Assembly: GCF_014189505.1 (NCBI RefSeq)
Contig: NZ_CP050301.1
Location: forward strand, 565,501 to 629,500
Reading direction: 5' to 3'
DNA: 64,000 nucleotides
Source of the DNA: Phyllobacterium sp. 628
GTDB lineage: Bacteria > Pseudomonadota > Alphaproteobacteria > Rhizobiales > Rhizobiaceae
The notes under the pieces were generated by a model. That model searched no databases. It saw nothing but the letters and a program-made list of their open reading frames with translations, and had not been told where the DNA came from. Each line of letters starts with the position of its first letter. Within the stretch, counting starts at the first letter, position 1. Below are positions 28,401-37,862 of the stretch, in pieces. The translations under genes were made by a program, and so were the position numbers.

Positions 28401-28593
28401 GCCTGAATTGGGTGAGCTTTCATGGCTGCGGCTGAACGAACTGCTGATTGCCTATCAGGATGCTGAAAAAGGTTATCTGTCGCGGGCATTGCCATTCAAG
28501 GAGAGCGATCTGACCGGCGATTATGATCATCTTGCCCGGGTGCTGGAATGGTCGGCAGGCGGCGCGGATGATGGCGGCGAGGGCGGCGAATGA
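25450..28593 (+). CDS. addB: Double-strand break repair protein AddB
   Basis: A subunit of the AddAB helicase-nuclease, the RecBCD counterpart in alphaproteobacteria. It is 1047 residues from ATG 25450, with AGGGGA upstream. The N-terminal half is a degenerate helicase (YVPTRRAARTL near the start). The mid-region has VIIGGLNEGSWPNKTRNDPFM. The C-terminal RecB-family nuclease carries GRADRVDL and IIDYKTGSTPS near residue 911. The upstream in-frame ATG at 25408 lies well inside the MurU-like gene and is less likely. It overlaps addA by four bases. Confidence 0.95.
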   Translation: MADRHSPRVFSIAPGAPFLPALVDALLSGNLIPDYPANPTDPLALAQATIYVPTRRAARTLRSLLVEKSPAKSAILPVIRPLGDVDEDAAMFDMGSDAFFDLLPPVSSTERLLLLARLVRPWRERLPEHVRALFGNEDIAIPATTADAIWLARDLAGLMDQVETESTGWNTLSNIVSEELPNWWQVTLDFLNIVTSLWPDILSDRHRSNPAAHRNHLIELEAERLLRSPPPGPVIAAGSTGSIPATAHLLAAIASLPQGAVVLPGLDRDMDEPSWQVLANTEDNPSIFGHPQFGLRKLLGELSVLRQDVVHLGTVTPQKRSREHLLAEAMRPAETSEAWSTIDRESSGFSAAIAPVALIEAANEREEALAVAIALRDAIEEPHKTAALITADRDLARRVASELARFNITADDSGGHALRETQPATLLRLTLETVFNPGDPVVLLALLKHPLTRLGMDRNAVRQAAETIELIALRGGTGRATLSGLAGFFEKRLAESSATPFEPVWLRQISVERIEAARTVCAALGRCMDELGAFTETVEPVEMGDIVRGTIASLENLVRDDKGDIAGLYSGAAGEQFAAFLRNLVSADSGLDFSAVEWPAMIEALMAGEVVKPKAGAHPRLFIWGALEARLQTVDTVIIGGLNEGSWPNKTRNDPFMSRPMKSIINLEPPERRTGLAAHDFQMALGMERVILSRSQRSANAPTVASRWLQRLETVLGKKASVDLRVRGAQYLHWTREIDDAPDEDFVKRPEPKPPLDARPKHFSVTEIETLRRDPYAIFARRILRLRPIEPLIRDPDAAERGSLFHDILAHFTEQGLDPVHADASAILSEIGRRYFDDIALPEEIDAVWWPRFLNLVPEFLQWERDRAPLLAERHPEIASKKIPVEATGVTLSGRADRVDLMRDGTVEIIDYKTGSTPSRKQAHVLLSPQLALEAALLARGAFHEVGKRSASDLLYVRLRPNGKVDPESILKVGSAANKSEKTAPELGELSWLRLNELLIAYQDAEKGYLSRALPFKESDLTGDYDHLARVLEWSAGGADDGGEGGE

Positions 28594-31500
28594 AAAAGCC
28601 TCTCATCATTCCGGCCGAAACCATCACAGACCAGAACAGGGCTGCCAATCCGCAGGATTCCGTTTGGGTGTCGGCCAATGCCGGTTCCGGCAAGACCCAC
28701 GTTTTGACCGAGCGCGTCATCCGCCTTTTGCTCGATGGTACCGATCCGTCGAAGATACTGTGTCTGACCTATACCAAAGCTGCGGCGGCGGTCATGCAGA
28801 ACCGCGTCTTTGCCCGGCTGTCGGAGTGGGCGACGATGCCTGCGGAGGCGCTGGAGCAAACCATCGAGAAGATCGATGGCAAGCGTCCCGGCCAAACCCG
28901 GCTTGCACAAGCCCGCCGCCTGTTTGCCCGCGCACTGGAAACGCCGGGGGGGCTGAAAATCCAGACCATCCACGCTTTCTGCGAGGCCATTCTCCATCAG
29001 TTCCCGCTGGAAGCGAACATTGCCGGCCATTTCGAATTGATGGACGACATGATGCAGACGGTGCTGGCTGGCGAAGCCCGGCGGCAATTGCTGCAGACAG
29101 CCCGGCTGGACGGCAATGTGGAACTTGCTGCAGCCTTTAACGATGTGCTTGATGCTGCCGGTGAATTCGGTTTGCAGGAACTGCTCGATGAGGCGGTCCA
29201 CAAGCGCCACGACCTGACCCAGTTTATCCGCGAAGTCGGGCACGATGCCCTGCGCCGCCCATTGTTCTTTGCCCAGTTCGGTTTCACCGGCCATGAGACA
29301 GAAGCGGATATCCTGTCTGCGCTCTGGCCGGTGCCGGAGTTCACGCGCGATGTGCTGGAAGACATTATGGCGGTGCCGAAAGGCGCCTCCCGCGCGCAGG
29401 AATTCGCCCTGCTGCTGCGCTTTGCCAAGGTGAACGACCAGATTGATGAACGCGAAGATGTGCTCCGCGCCGCATTCCTGAAAGCAACCGGCGAACCCAA
29501 GAGCGGCGGCTATGTCGGCTCGAAAGGTGTGACGGACCGCATTCCGGATTTTGTCGAACGGTATGAACGTGCTGCGGACAGGGTATTTGCCGGCTTGGAT
29601 CGCCTCAAGCAGCTGCGGCAAATCCGGCTGACCCTGTCGGCGCTGGTCCTGGTCGATGATCTTATAGGCCGTTACCAGCAGATGAAGCGGACGCGTGGTC
29701 TGCTCGATTTTGACGATCTGATCGTACGCACGGTTACCCTGCTGGCGCGGCAGGATGCGGGGCCGTGGGTGCAGTACAAGCTCGACAAGGGCATCGATCA
29801 CATTCTTGTCGACGAGGCGCAGGATACCAGCCCCAATCAGTGGCGGGTGATCCGCCTGCTGAGCGAAGAGTTTTTCTCCGGCAGCACCGCCCGCAATGTC
29901 AGACGGACTCTGTTTGCGGTGGGTGACGAAAAACAATCCATCTATTCGTTTCAGGGCGCCATCCCGGAAGATTTTGCCCGCCACGGCAAAACAACGCAGA
30001 AAAGTGCTCAGAACGCTGAACTGAGCTTCGCCAAGGTCAATCTCAACTTCTCCTTCCGTTCCGTGCCGGATGTGCTTTCAGCCGTCGATGAGGTTTTCAA
30101 GCGGCCCGAAGCCAATCGCGGCTTTGGTGCGGACCATGGTGCGACGGTACACACGGCTATCCGCTCGCACGATCCCGGCGAAGTGCAGGTCTGGGACATG
30201 CTGACGCCGGAAACGACGCAGCAGGAAGAAGACTGGCGCACCCCGGTGGACAGTCTTCCGGCACCGCCCATTCGCCTTGCCGAGCAGATCGCCAAGACGA
30301 TTGATCTCTGGTTGAAGAATGGCGAAATTATAGAGGGCAAGAACCGTCGGCTGCAGGCGCGCGATATCATGGTGCTGGTGCGCAAGCGCGATCAGTTCAT
30401 GCCGGCCCTGTCGCGCGAGTTGAAAAAGCGTCATGTGCCCGTCGCCGGTGCGGACCGGCTGAAACTCACCGATCATATCGCCGTCAAGGATCTGATGGCG
30501 CTTGGGCGGTTCGTGCTGCTGCCATCCGATGATCTGTCCTTCGCGGCGCTGCTGAAAAGCCCGCTGTTCAAATGGGACGACGATCAGCTATTCGACCTGT
30601 CCTATGGACGCGCGGAAAACGAGACATTGCATCAGCGGCTGACCATTCGTGCCAGGAATGATATGGCTCTGGCTGCTGTCGCCAAGCGCTTGCAGGACTG
30701 GCGCAACCGCGCCGATACGGTGCCGGTATTTGAGTTTTACGCGGATATTCTCGGCAGTGGTGGCGCGCGCAAGGACCTTCTGGCCCGCCTCGGCCATGAG
30801 GCTGGCGATGTCATCGACGAGTTCCAGAATTACGCGATTGCAACGGAGAAGACCGGCTTGCCCGGACTTCAGGCATTTCTTGAGACCTTGGAAGCGGCCA
30901 CGCCGGAGATCAAACGTGAACTCGACCAGAGCCGCGATGAAGTGCGCATCATGACCGTGCATGCCGCCAAAGGTCTGGAAGCCGCCGTGGTGTTTCTGGT
31001 CGATTCCGGCAGTTCCGCCTCGTCGGGCGGACGAACCCCTAACCTTCTGTCTTTTCCTATGAAAGAAGAGGAGGGCTGGCAGGGGAAGGGCTTTCTGTTT
31101 GTGCCCTCCAAATCCTATGCCACCGCTTTCACCGGATCGATTGTCGATAATCTGAAAGTGCGTTCGGAAGAGGAATATCGCCGCCTGCTCTATGTCGGCA
31201 TGACCCGCGCCGAGGATCGTTTGATCGTTTGTGGTTATCGTGGCGCGCGTCAGTCGCCCGATACATGGCATAGTCTTGTTGATGCGGCGCTGACGGAATC
31301 AAGCGAACCGTTTGATCACCCGGTTGAAGATATCGTGGCCAAGCGCTACCGCAAGACGGAACGCACGAGCGCCCCGGTACAGGAGCCGGAGAGCCCGTCG
31401 ATGACGCCGGTTCTCCCATTCCCGATTTCCTATCGTGCGCCCATGGCGCGGGAAGCGGGTTTGCCGCGTCCGCTCGCACCGTCCGGCGTCTCGCTTCTGA

Positions 31501-32093
31501 TAGAGCCGGAGGAAGAACCGCCACTGGTGACCGGATCGCCTGTGCTTGGCGATGATGGCAGAGATCCCTCTTTTGCCATCCGGCGTGGTACGGTCATCCA
31601 TGCCTTGTTGCAGACATTGCCCAACCTGCCTGTTGATCAACGCAGGACTGCCGCCGAGCGCTATCTTTCCCGCGCGGCCTTTGACTGGCAGCCGGAAGAA
31701 ATAGAAAACGCGCTCAAATCCGCATTCTCCGTCATGGATGATCCGCGTTTTGCGCCGGTTTTTGCCACAGGTTCACTGGCTGAAATCGCTGTCATGGGAA
31801 CGCTGCATCTGCGCGGCAAGGATCATGCGATATCCGGCGTCATTGACCGCCTGGCAGTCAGTGAAGACCGCGTTCTGATTGTTGATTACAAGACCAATCG
31901 CCCGCCGCCACGTTCATTCGGGGATGTGCCGGATGCCTATGTGGCGCAGCTGGCCCTGTACCGGCAGCTGCTGGAGCCGCTTTATCCCGGCAAGAACGTA
32001 GAAGCGGCCTTGCTGTTTACGGAAGGTCCGTATCTAATCGATATTCCAGTGAATGAGATGCAGGGTGCACTTGCCCGTCTCACCGCATCGTGA
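28590..32093 (+). CDS. addA: Double-strand break repair helicase AddA
   Basis: The UvrD-type helicase and nuclease subunit of AddAB, 1167 residues. Walker A is SANAGSGKTHVLTERV (about 28-43). LVDEAQDTSPNQW is the Walker B/DEAD motif. AVGDEKQSIYSFQGA and LLYVGMTRAEDRLIVCGYRG are helicase motifs III and VI. The nuclease motif VLIVDYKTNRPP lies near residue 1100. It resects double-strand ends for RecA loading. The ATGA junction with addB indicates coupled synthesis of the two subunits. Confidence 0.96.
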   Translation: MKKPLIIPAETITDQNRAANPQDSVWVSANAGSGKTHVLTERVIRLLLDGTDPSKILCLTYTKAAAAVMQNRVFARLSEWATMPAEALEQTIEKIDGKRPGQTRLAQARRLFARALETPGGLKIQTIHAFCEAILHQFPLEANIAGHFELMDDMMQTVLAGEARRQLLQTARLDGNVELAAAFNDVLDAAGEFGLQELLDEAVHKRHDLTQFIREVGHDALRRPLFFAQFGFTGHETEADILSALWPVPEFTRDVLEDIMAVPKGASRAQEFALLLRFAKVNDQIDEREDVLRAAFLKATGEPKSGGYVGSKGVTDRIPDFVERYERAADRVFAGLDRLKQLRQIRLTLSALVLVDDLIGRYQQMKRTRGLLDFDDLIVRTVTLLARQDAGPWVQYKLDKGIDHILVDEAQDTSPNQWRVIRLLSEEFFSGSTARNVRRTLFAVGDEKQSIYSFQGAIPEDFARHGKTTQKSAQNAELSFAKVNLNFSFRSVPDVLSAVDEVFKRPEANRGFGADHGATVHTAIRSHDPGEVQVWDMLTPETTQQEEDWRTPVDSLPAPPIRLAEQIAKTIDLWLKNGEIIEGKNRRLQARDIMVLVRKRDQFMPALSRELKKRHVPVAGADRLKLTDHIAVKDLMALGRFVLLPSDDLSFAALLKSPLFKWDDDQLFDLSYGRAENETLHQRLTIRARNDMALAAVAKRLQDWRNRADTVPVFEFYADILGSGGARKDLLARLGHEAGDVIDEFQNYAIATEKTGLPGLQAFLETLEAATPEIKRELDQSRDEVRIMTVHAAKGLEAAVVFLVDSGSSASSGGRTPNLLSFPMKEEEGWQGKGFLFVPSKSYATAFTGSIVDNLKVRSEEEYRRLLYVGMTRAEDRLIVCGYRGARQSPDTWHSLVDAALTESSEPFDHPVEDIVAKRYRKTERTSAPVQEPESPSMTPVLPFPISYRAPMAREAGLPRPLAPSGVSLLIEPEEEPPLVTGSPVLGDDGRDPSFAIRRGTVIHALLQTLPNLPVDQRRTAAERYLSRAAFDWQPEEIENALKSAFSVMDDPRFAPVFATGSLAEIAVMGTLHLRGKDHAISGVIDRLAVSEDRVLIVDYKTNRPPPRSFGDVPDAYVAQLALYRQLLEPLYPGKNVEAALLFTEGPYLIDIPVNEMQGALARLTAS

Positions 32094-32168
32094 GATGACC
32101 GAGCTTGACGCCGGTGGGTAGACTCACCACATGATGGGCAACAGTCAATAACCGATAAGGAAAAGCCG

Positions 32169-32492
32169 ATGGCTACCGTCAAGATCGACACCAGCAATTT
32201 CCAGTCCGATGTGCTTCAGGCCGGTCAGCCTGTTGTTGTCGATTTCTGGGCCGAGTGGTGCGGCCCATGCAAGATGATTGCACCAGCACTTGAAGAGATC
32301 GCTTCCGAAATGGAAGGTAAGGTTACCATTGCCAAGGTCAATATCGACGAGAATCCGGAACTTGCCGCTCAGTTTGGCGTGCGTTCCATTCCAACGCTTC
32401 TGATGTTCAAGGACGGAGAACTTGCAGCCAATCTGGTTGGCGCTGCTCCCAAGAGCAAGCTTAGCGATTGGATTCGCAATTCGGCTGCATAA
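32169..32492 (+). CDS. trxA: Thioredoxin 1
   Basis: A 107-residue cytoplasmic disulfide reductase with the active-site [10 protein letters not shown] at about 28-37 and the cis-Pro loop [12 protein letters not shown]. It lies 75 bases after addA in the same direction, a common arrangement in this order, and has AAGGAAAAG before the ATG. A terminator follows. Confidence 0.96.
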   Translation: MATVKIDTSNFQSDVLQAGQPVVVDFWAEWCGPCKMIAPALEEIASEMEGKVTIAKVNIDENPELAAQFGVRSIPTLLMFKDGELAANLVGAAPKSKLSDWIRNSAA

Positions 32493-32516
32493 GTTGAAGA
32501 GACTTTTGTCCTGATC

Positions 32517-32545
32517 AAGCCCGGCCTCGCGCCGGGCTTTTTATT
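32517..32545 (+). terminator. Terminator of trxA
   Basis: A nine-bp stem (AAGCCCGGC and its complement) with a five-base loop is followed by TTTTTATT. It separates convergent trxA and folC. Confidence 0.85.
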
Positions 32546-32554
32546 GCGCCAGGT

Positions 32555-33901
32555 TTATTGTGGCGGTGTTCCGTTTTCAGAGAGAACATCTCCGGCGAGA
32601 TACAGCGATCCACCAATCAGGATGCGTGGCGCTGCCTCGGACTTGTCCCAGCTGTCGCGCAATATCTTCAACGCATTCTCGACCGAATGCACAGGCTCGG
32701 CCGAAAGTCCGGCTTCCGCAGCTGCAATTGCCAGTTCCTCATGCGGAATACCGGAATCGCTGGAGCGGATCGGCACCGTGTAAACGTGCCGTGCCATGCC
32801 GGTGAAAGCTTCGAAATAGCCGACTGGGTCTTTGGTGTTGATCATGCCGGTGATCAGGAACAGCGGACGCGGGCTGCGATCTTCGAATGAAGCAATGGCT
32901 TCGGCAATCACCATGCCCGCACCGGGATTGTGTCCGCCGTCGAGCCAGATTTCCGAACCGGGCACCGCCAGATCGATGAGGTTGCCTTTGGTCAGACGCT
33001 GCATGCGCGCCGGCCATTCAACCGTCGTCATGGCCGTTTCGATGGCATAATCCGGCAGGGTGAAACCGGCTGTTTTAACCGCCTGAATAGCCGCCGCCGC
33101 ATTCGACAGTTGATGACGGCCAAGCAGGTTTGGTAATGGCAGATCGAGCAGGCCCGTATTGTCCTGATAGATCATGCGGCCGCGCTCTTCAAAGGCCAGA
33201 AAATCCTGACCATAGACGGCAAACGGGCAATCCCGGCGTTCGGCAGTTTCGATCAGCACCATGCGTGCTGCTTCTTCTTCCTGCGCGCCAATAACCACAG
33301 GGCAGTGCGGTTTGATGATCCCGGCTTTTTCGGCGGCAATCAGCTCGACGCGATCACCAAGATAGGGCTGATGGTCAAGCGAGATCGGCATGATGACGCT
33401 GACGGCCGGTTCCGGAATGACATTGGTCGCATCGAACCGTCCGCCAAGCCCAACTTCGAGGATCACGGCATCGGCGGGATGCTCGGAGAATAGAACGAAG
33501 GTAACAGCAGTCAGAATTTCGAAAACGGTGATGGCTTGACCGGCATTGGCCTCCTCAACGCGGATCAACGCATCGGCAAACACGTCGTCATCGACCAGCT
33601 TGCCGCCACCGGGAGCGCCCAGCCGGTAGCGCTCGTGCCAATGCACGAGATGCGGCGAAGTGTGAACGTGAACCGTATAGCCTGCAGCTTCCAGCAGGGC
33701 ACGCGAGAACGCAACGCATGAACCCTTGCCGTTGGTCCCGGCCACATGAATAACCGGCGGTATTTTCAGGTGGGGATTGCCCAATGTGTCCAGCAGGCGC
33801 GTCACACGGCCAAGCGACAGATCAAAACCCTTGGGATGAAGTCCGAGCAGCCGCTCGATGATTGCCTCAGCCTTGGATGACACGGACAAAACCAATGGCA
33901 A
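32555..33901 (-). CDS. folC: Bifunctional folylpolyglutamate/dihydrofolate synthase
   Basis: Adds glutamate to dihydropteroate and to folates. It is 448 residues. The ATP-binding loop is HVAGTNGKGS (about 52-61). The mid-protein EVGLGGRFDATNV and the C-terminal domain with WLDGGHNPGA are typical Mur-ligase family features. The product feeds one-carbon metabolism. It is downstream of accD with a 24-base gap in a minus-strand run that begins with trpF/trpB. Confidence 0.95.
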   Translation of the reverse strand: MPLVLSVSSKAEAIIERLLGLHPKGFDLSLGRVTRLLDTLGNPHLKIPPVIHVAGTNGKGSCVAFSRALLEAAGYTVHVHTSPHLVHWHERYRLGAPGGGKLVDDDVFADALIRVEEANAGQAITVFEILTAVTFVLFSEHPADAVILEVGLGGRFDATNVIPEPAVSVIMPISLDHQPYLGDRVELIAAEKAGIIKPHCPVVIGAQEEEAARMVLIETAERRDCPFAVYGQDFLAFEERGRMIYQDNTGLLDLPLPNLLGRHQLSNAAAAIQAVKTAGFTLPDYAIETAMTTVEWPARMQRLTKGNLIDLAVPGSEIWLDGGHNPGAGMVIAEAIASFEDRSPRPLFLITGMINTKDPVGYFEAFTGMARHVYTVPIRSSDSGIPHEELAIAAAEAGLSAEPVHSVENALKILRDSWDKSEAAPRILIGGSLYLAGDVLSENGTPPQ

Positions 33902-33925
33902 CTCCCTCCAGAATTATGAATTGTG

Positions 33926-34843
33926 TCAAGCGTTGGTTTCAACCGTAGCCGGTACCGCAGCACCATTTGGGTTGGGGTCTGCAACTTCGGTGGCTTTCTC
34001 GCCCATCAGCATCTTCAGAAGCCGGGCAATAGTGGCCTTAAGTTCGGTGCGCGGTACGACCATATCAACCATACCATGCGCCTTCAGATATTCTGCGGTC
34101 TGGAAACCTTCCGGCAGTTTTTCGCGGATCGTCTGTTCGATCACGCGCTGTCCGGCAAAACCGATCTGCGCGCCGGGCTCTGCAATGTGAATATCGCCCA
34201 GCATGGCGTAGGAGGCTGTTACGCCGCCCGTCGTTGGGTTGGTCAGCACCACAATGTAAGGCAAGCCTGCTTCTTTCAGCATTTCCACCGCAACCGTGGT
34301 GCGGGGCAGCTGCATCAACGACAGAATGCCTTCCTGCATGCGCGCACCGCCGGAAGCGGCAAACAGCACCAGCGGACGCTTCTGCGCTATCGCGGTTTCA
34401 AATGCCTTGATAATCGCTTCACCCGCAGCCATGCCCAGCGATCCGCCGATAAAGCTGAAATCCTGAACAGTTGCAACGATAGGCAGGCCCTCAATGGTGC
34501 CAAGACCGTTGATGATCGTGTCATCGACACCTGATTTGGCACGATGTTCTTTCAGACGGTCGATATAACGCTTCTCGTCTCGGAACTTCAGTGGATCGGT
34601 TGCCACCTTTGGCTGTTCCAAAAGCTCGTAAGCACCATCATCGAAAAAGTAACGCAGCCTGTCCTTGGCGCGAATACGCATATGGTGGCCGGACGACGGC
34701 ACAACCCACTGGTTCTTTTCCAGATCTGTATGGAAAACCATTTCACCCGAAACCGGATCCTTGATCCAAAGGTTTTCGGGCATTTCACGGCGACCAAGCA
34801 TCGAATTGATCTTCGGCCGGACGTAATTTGTGATCCAGTTCAT
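33926..34843 (-). CDS. accD: Acetyl-CoA carboxylase carboxyltransferase subunit beta
   Basis: Part of the carboxyltransferase that makes malonyl-CoA for fatty-acid synthesis. It is 305 residues with the crotonase-like core ([31 protein letters not shown] and the [12 protein letters not shown] oxyanion region). The N-terminal zinc ribbon, CPxCG...CPxCGHH in most bacteria, reads KDPVSGEM...VVPSSGHH, so all four zinc Cys are gone. Loss of most of these Cys is usual in Rhizobiales AccD. It sits 41 bases after trpA on the same strand. Confidence 0.95.
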   Translation of the reverse strand: MNWITNYVRPKINSMLGRREMPENLWIKDPVSGEMVFHTDLEKNQWVVPSSGHHMRIRAKDRLRYFFDDGAYELLEQPKVATDPLKFRDEKRYIDRLKEHRAKSGVDDTIINGLGTIEGLPIVATVQDFSFIGGSLGMAAGEAIIKAFETAIAQKRPLVLFAASGGARMQEGILSLMQLPRTTVAVEMLKEAGLPYIVVLTNPTTGGVTASYAMLGDIHIAEPGAQIGFAGQRVIEQTIREKLPEGFQTAEYLKAHGMVDMVVPRTELKATIARLLKMLMGEKATEVADPNPNGAAVPATVETNA

Positions 34844-34884
34844 GATCGGTCCTGTTCTTCTGTCGATAGTTTGATTTAGGGCTT

Positions 34885-35724
34885 CTATTCCGCCGCTGCA
34901 AGGCGCACGGCGCGCACGCCGGTGGAAAGACCCTGCACCATGGTGGCAACCGCTTCAGCCGGATCGGCGACAAGCGAGCCATCCGGGCGGATCGTATTGG
35001 CCACGGCATTGACGATTGCAGTGCCAACGACAACGCCGTCTGCATGCATTCCGATAACCTTGGCCTGCTCTGCTGTCTTGACGCCGAAGCCGACCACGAC
35101 CGGCAGATCGGTGTGTTCCTTGATGCGCTTGACGGCTTCGCCAACCTTGCTCGTATCCGGCAGGGCTGAACCGGTGATGCCGTTCATCGAGACGTAATAG
35201 ACGAAACCGGAGGTGTTCTGCAGAACTTTCGGCAGGCGCTTTGCATCGGTGGTCGGTGTTGCCAGGCGAATGAAGTTGATGCCGGCCATGATGGCTGGAA
35301 TGCACAATTCTTCGTCCATCTCAGGCGGAAGATCGACAATGATCAGGCCATCGATGCCCGATGCAATCGCGTCTTTCAGGAAGCGGTCAACGCCGTAAAT
35401 GTAGATTGGGTTGTAATAGCCCATCAGGACGATAGGCGTCGTATTGTCGGTTTCGCGGAAGCTGGCGGCCAGCGCCAGTGTCTTGGTCAGCGACATGCCC
35501 TTTTTCAGCGCGCGCAGACCAGCAGCCTGAATGGCCGGGCCATCGGCCATCGGATCGGAGAACGGAACGCCAAGCTCGATAATGTCAGAGCCGGAACCCG
35601 GCAACGCCTTCATGATGTTCAGCGATGTCTCATAATCCGGATCGCCGCCCATGAAATAGGTCACGAGTGCCGGACGTCCCTCTGCTTTGAGCGCAGCAAA
35701 TTTTCTGTCGATACGGGTAGCCAT
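34885..35724 (-). CDS. trpA: Tryptophan synthase alpha subunit
   Basis: Cleaves indole-3-glycerol phosphate and passes indole to TrpB. It is 279 residues from ATG 35724. The catalytic Glu and Asp are in [16 protein letters not shown] (about residues 48-63). The phosphate loop [11 protein letters not shown] is near 210. The frame is open back to 35766, but the added residues lie inside trpB, and the chosen ATG is one base past the trpB stop. Confidence 0.96.
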   Translation of the reverse strand: MATRIDRKFAALKAEGRPALVTYFMGGDPDYETSLNIMKALPGSGSDIIELGVPFSDPMADGPAIQAAGLRALKKGMSLTKTLALAASFRETDNTTPIVLMGYYNPIYIYGVDRFLKDAIASGIDGLIIVDLPPEMDEELCIPAIMAGINFIRLATPTTDAKRLPKVLQNTSGFVYYVSMNGITGSALPDTSKVGEAVKRIKEHTDLPVVVGFGVKTAEQAKVIGMHADGVVVGTAIVNAVANTIRPDGSLVADPAEAVATMVQGLSTGVRAVRLAAAE

Positions 35725-35725
35725 C

Positions 35726-36976
35726 TCAGATCTCCATGCCCAGCAGCTTGCCAACCGTGTGCACATCCTTGTCGCCGCGGCCTGACAGATTGACGATCAT
35801 GATCTTGTCCTGCGCCATGGTGGGCGCAATCTTCACGGCCTGGGCAATCGCATGAGCGGATTCGAGCGCCGGAATAATGCCTTCGACGCGCGTTGTCAGC
35901 TGGAAAGCGTCCAGAGCCTCATCGTCGAGGATCGGCACATAGGAAACGCGGCCAGTATCACGCAGCCATGAATGTTCCGGCCCAACTCCCGGATAATCCA
36001 GACCTGCAGATACCGAATGACCATCAAGAATCTGGCCGTCCTTGTTTTGCAGCAAATAAGTGCGGTTGCCATGCAGCACGCCTGGGCTGCCGGCGCTCAT
36101 TGAGGCGCAATGTTCCTCACCATCAAGGCCGCGCCCGCCCGCTTCTACACCGATGATCTCGACGCTTTTGTCGTCAAGGAAGGGATGGAACAGGCCGATA
36201 GCGTTCGATCCGCCGCCCACCGCAGCAATGATCGTGTCAGGCAGACGGCCTTCGCGTTCAAGAATCTGCTCGCGGGCTTCTTCGCCAATCACTGACTGGA
36301 AGTCACGCACCAGTTCCGGATAGGGGTGCGGGCCAGCGGCCGTACCGATGAGATAATAAGTGTCGTCAACGTTGGAGACCCAGTCGCGCAAAGCCTCGTT
36401 CATGGCGTCTTTCAGCGTGCCATGGCCAGAGGCCACCGGCTTGACTTCAGCACCCAGCAGCTTCATGCGGAAAACGTTCGGGGCCTGCCGCTCAACGTCT
36501 GTTGCGCCCATGTAGACAACGCAAGGAAAGCCGAAGCGCGCCGACACTGTTGCCGAAGCAACGCCGTGCTGGCCGGCACCGGTTTCAGCAATGATACGGG
36601 TTTTGCCCATGCGCTTGGCAAGCAGGATCTGGCCAAGGCAATTGTTGATCTTATGGCTGCCTGTGTGGTTCAGGTCTTCGCGCTTGAAATAAATCTTCGC
36701 GCCGCCATCAAGACCTTTGTCTTTGGCGAGCTTGCGCACATGGTTGGTCAGGCCTTCGGCATAATAGAGTTTTGAAGGCCGCCCGGCATAATTCGTGGAA
36801 AGTTCACGCAGTTCAGCTTTGAAAGCCGGATCATTCTTGGCGTCGTCATAGGCCTGCTGCAATTCAAGGATCAGCGGCATCAATGTTTCAGCGACGAACC
36901 GCCCGCCGAAAATGCCGAACATGCCCGACTCGTCTGGGCCTGTCTTGAATGAATTGGGTTCAACCGCCTTGTCCAC
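35726..36976 (-). CDS. trpB: Tryptophan synthase beta subunit
   Basis: The PLP enzyme that condenses indole with serine. It is 416 residues with the Schiff-base Lys in [11 protein letters not shown], the phosphate loop GGGSNAIG near residue 245, and [10 protein letters not shown]. It is the second gene of trpF-trpB-trpA. The stop is separated from trpA by one base, so the two subunits are almost certainly co-translated. Confidence 0.97.
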   Translation of the reverse strand: MDKAVEPNSFKTGPDESGMFGIFGGRFVAETLMPLILELQQAYDDAKNDPAFKAELRELSTNYAGRPSKLYYAEGLTNHVRKLAKDKGLDGGAKIYFKREDLNHTGSHKINNCLGQILLAKRMGKTRIIAETGAGQHGVASATVSARFGFPCVVYMGATDVERQAPNVFRMKLLGAEVKPVASGHGTLKDAMNEALRDWVSNVDDTYYLIGTAAGPHPYPELVRDFQSVIGEEAREQILEREGRLPDTIIAAVGGGSNAIGLFHPFLDDKSVEIIGVEAGGRGLDGEEHCASMSAGSPGVLHGNRTYLLQNKDGQILDGHSVSAGLDYPGVGPEHSWLRDTGRVSYVPILDDEALDAFQLTTRVEGIIPALESAHAIAQAVKIAPTMAQDKIMIVNLSGRGDKDVHTVGKLLGMEI

Positions 36977-36998
36977 CGTTCCGCTCCGTTTGTTTTGT

Positions 36999-37658
36999 TC
37001 AGGCTGCGTCAGCGCTTTTGGCAGCGCGCACAGTCCGGAAAAAGTCTCTGATCAGGCTAACATCTTTTACACCCGGCGCTGACTCGACACCGGAAGAAAT
37101 ATCAATGGCGCGCGCATTCGTCGCTTCCAGCGCCTCGGCAATATTTCCAGCATTGAGGCCTCCGGAAAGCATGTAATCAACGGAGGCGTCAAGGCTGCTG
37201 AGGATTGTCCAATCAAAAGCCACGCCATTTCCGCCGGGAAGATCTGATCCCTTGGGTGGTTTGGCATCGAAGAGAAACCGGTCAGCAATGCCGATATAGG
37301 CGGCAATCGCGTCAAGATCGCGGCGTTCACGCACCGAAATCGCCTTCATGACAGGCAATCCGTATCGCTGTTTTATTTGCGTAACGCGTGCGGGGCTTTC
37401 ATCGCCGTGCAATTGCAGCATATCAGGCTGCATTGCCGCAACAATCTCATCCAGTGTTGCATCATCCGCATTGACCGTCACTGCAACCGCCGTGGCGCGG
37501 CCCTTCGCTGCCTGGCGAAGACGGCCTGCTGTTACAGGATCGATGTTGCGCGGGCTCTTTGGAAAAAAGATAAAGCCAATATGCGATGCACCGCCGTCCA
37601 GCGCCGCAGCAACTGTGTCGTCGGTCTTCAAACCGCATATCTTGATATCCAGGCTCAT
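36999..37658 (-). CDS. trpF: Phosphoribosylanthranilate isomerase
   Basis: Isomerises PRA to CdRP in tryptophan synthesis through a (beta-alpha)8 barrel. From ATG 37658 it is 219 residues and starts [16 protein letters not shown], with the catalytic Cys in IKICG and the catalytic Asp in [18 protein letters not shown] and [13 protein letters not shown] are the phosphate-binding ends. In-frame ATG 37676 and 37688 lie upstream; the shortest start matches the family. It is first in trpFBA and follows an inverted-repeat region. Confidence 0.94.
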   Translation of the reverse strand: MSLDIKICGLKTDDTVAAALDGGASHIGFIFFPKSPRNIDPVTAGRLRQAAKGRATAVAVTVNADDATLDEIVAAMQPDMLQLHGDESPARVTQIKQRYGLPVMKAISVRERRDLDAIAAYIGIADRFLFDAKPPKGSDLPGGNGVAFDWTILSSLDASVDYMLSGGLNAGNIAEALEATNARAIDISSGVESAPGVKDVSLIRDFFRTVRAAKSADAA

Positions 37659-37701
37659 AACCGATGCCACTGCCATGAAAACGCGCAAGAGTCGAGGATT
37701 T

Positions 37702-37824
37702 TGCGTGGTTCGACAAGCTCACCATGAGGAAGAACGGCGTTTGGGATGATTATCACAAACGTCATAACGCTCGGGCTCGTGCAATCAACCCAATTCCCTC
37801 ATGGTGAGCTTGTCGAACCACGCA
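37702..37824. repeat. 28-bp perfect inverted repeat (REP-like) upstream of trpF
   Basis: Bases 37702-37729 and 37797-37824 are exact reverse complements, separated by 67 bases. The core GGTTCGACAAGCTCACCATG resembles a widespread alphaproteobacterial intergenic palindrome. It lies between the YdcF-like gene and trpF, both on the minus strand, so any readthrough RNA could form a long hairpin ahead of trpF. Confidence 0.85.
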
Positions 37825-37862
37825 CAGACGTTCTGCAAAATTTACAACAGATGTCAGTGGTT

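Noticed and set aside
28527..29984. 485-codon minus-strand frame over addA
   Set aside because: It lies wholly opposite a well-supported helicase gene and has the low-complexity Arg/His/Gly look of an antisense shadow.
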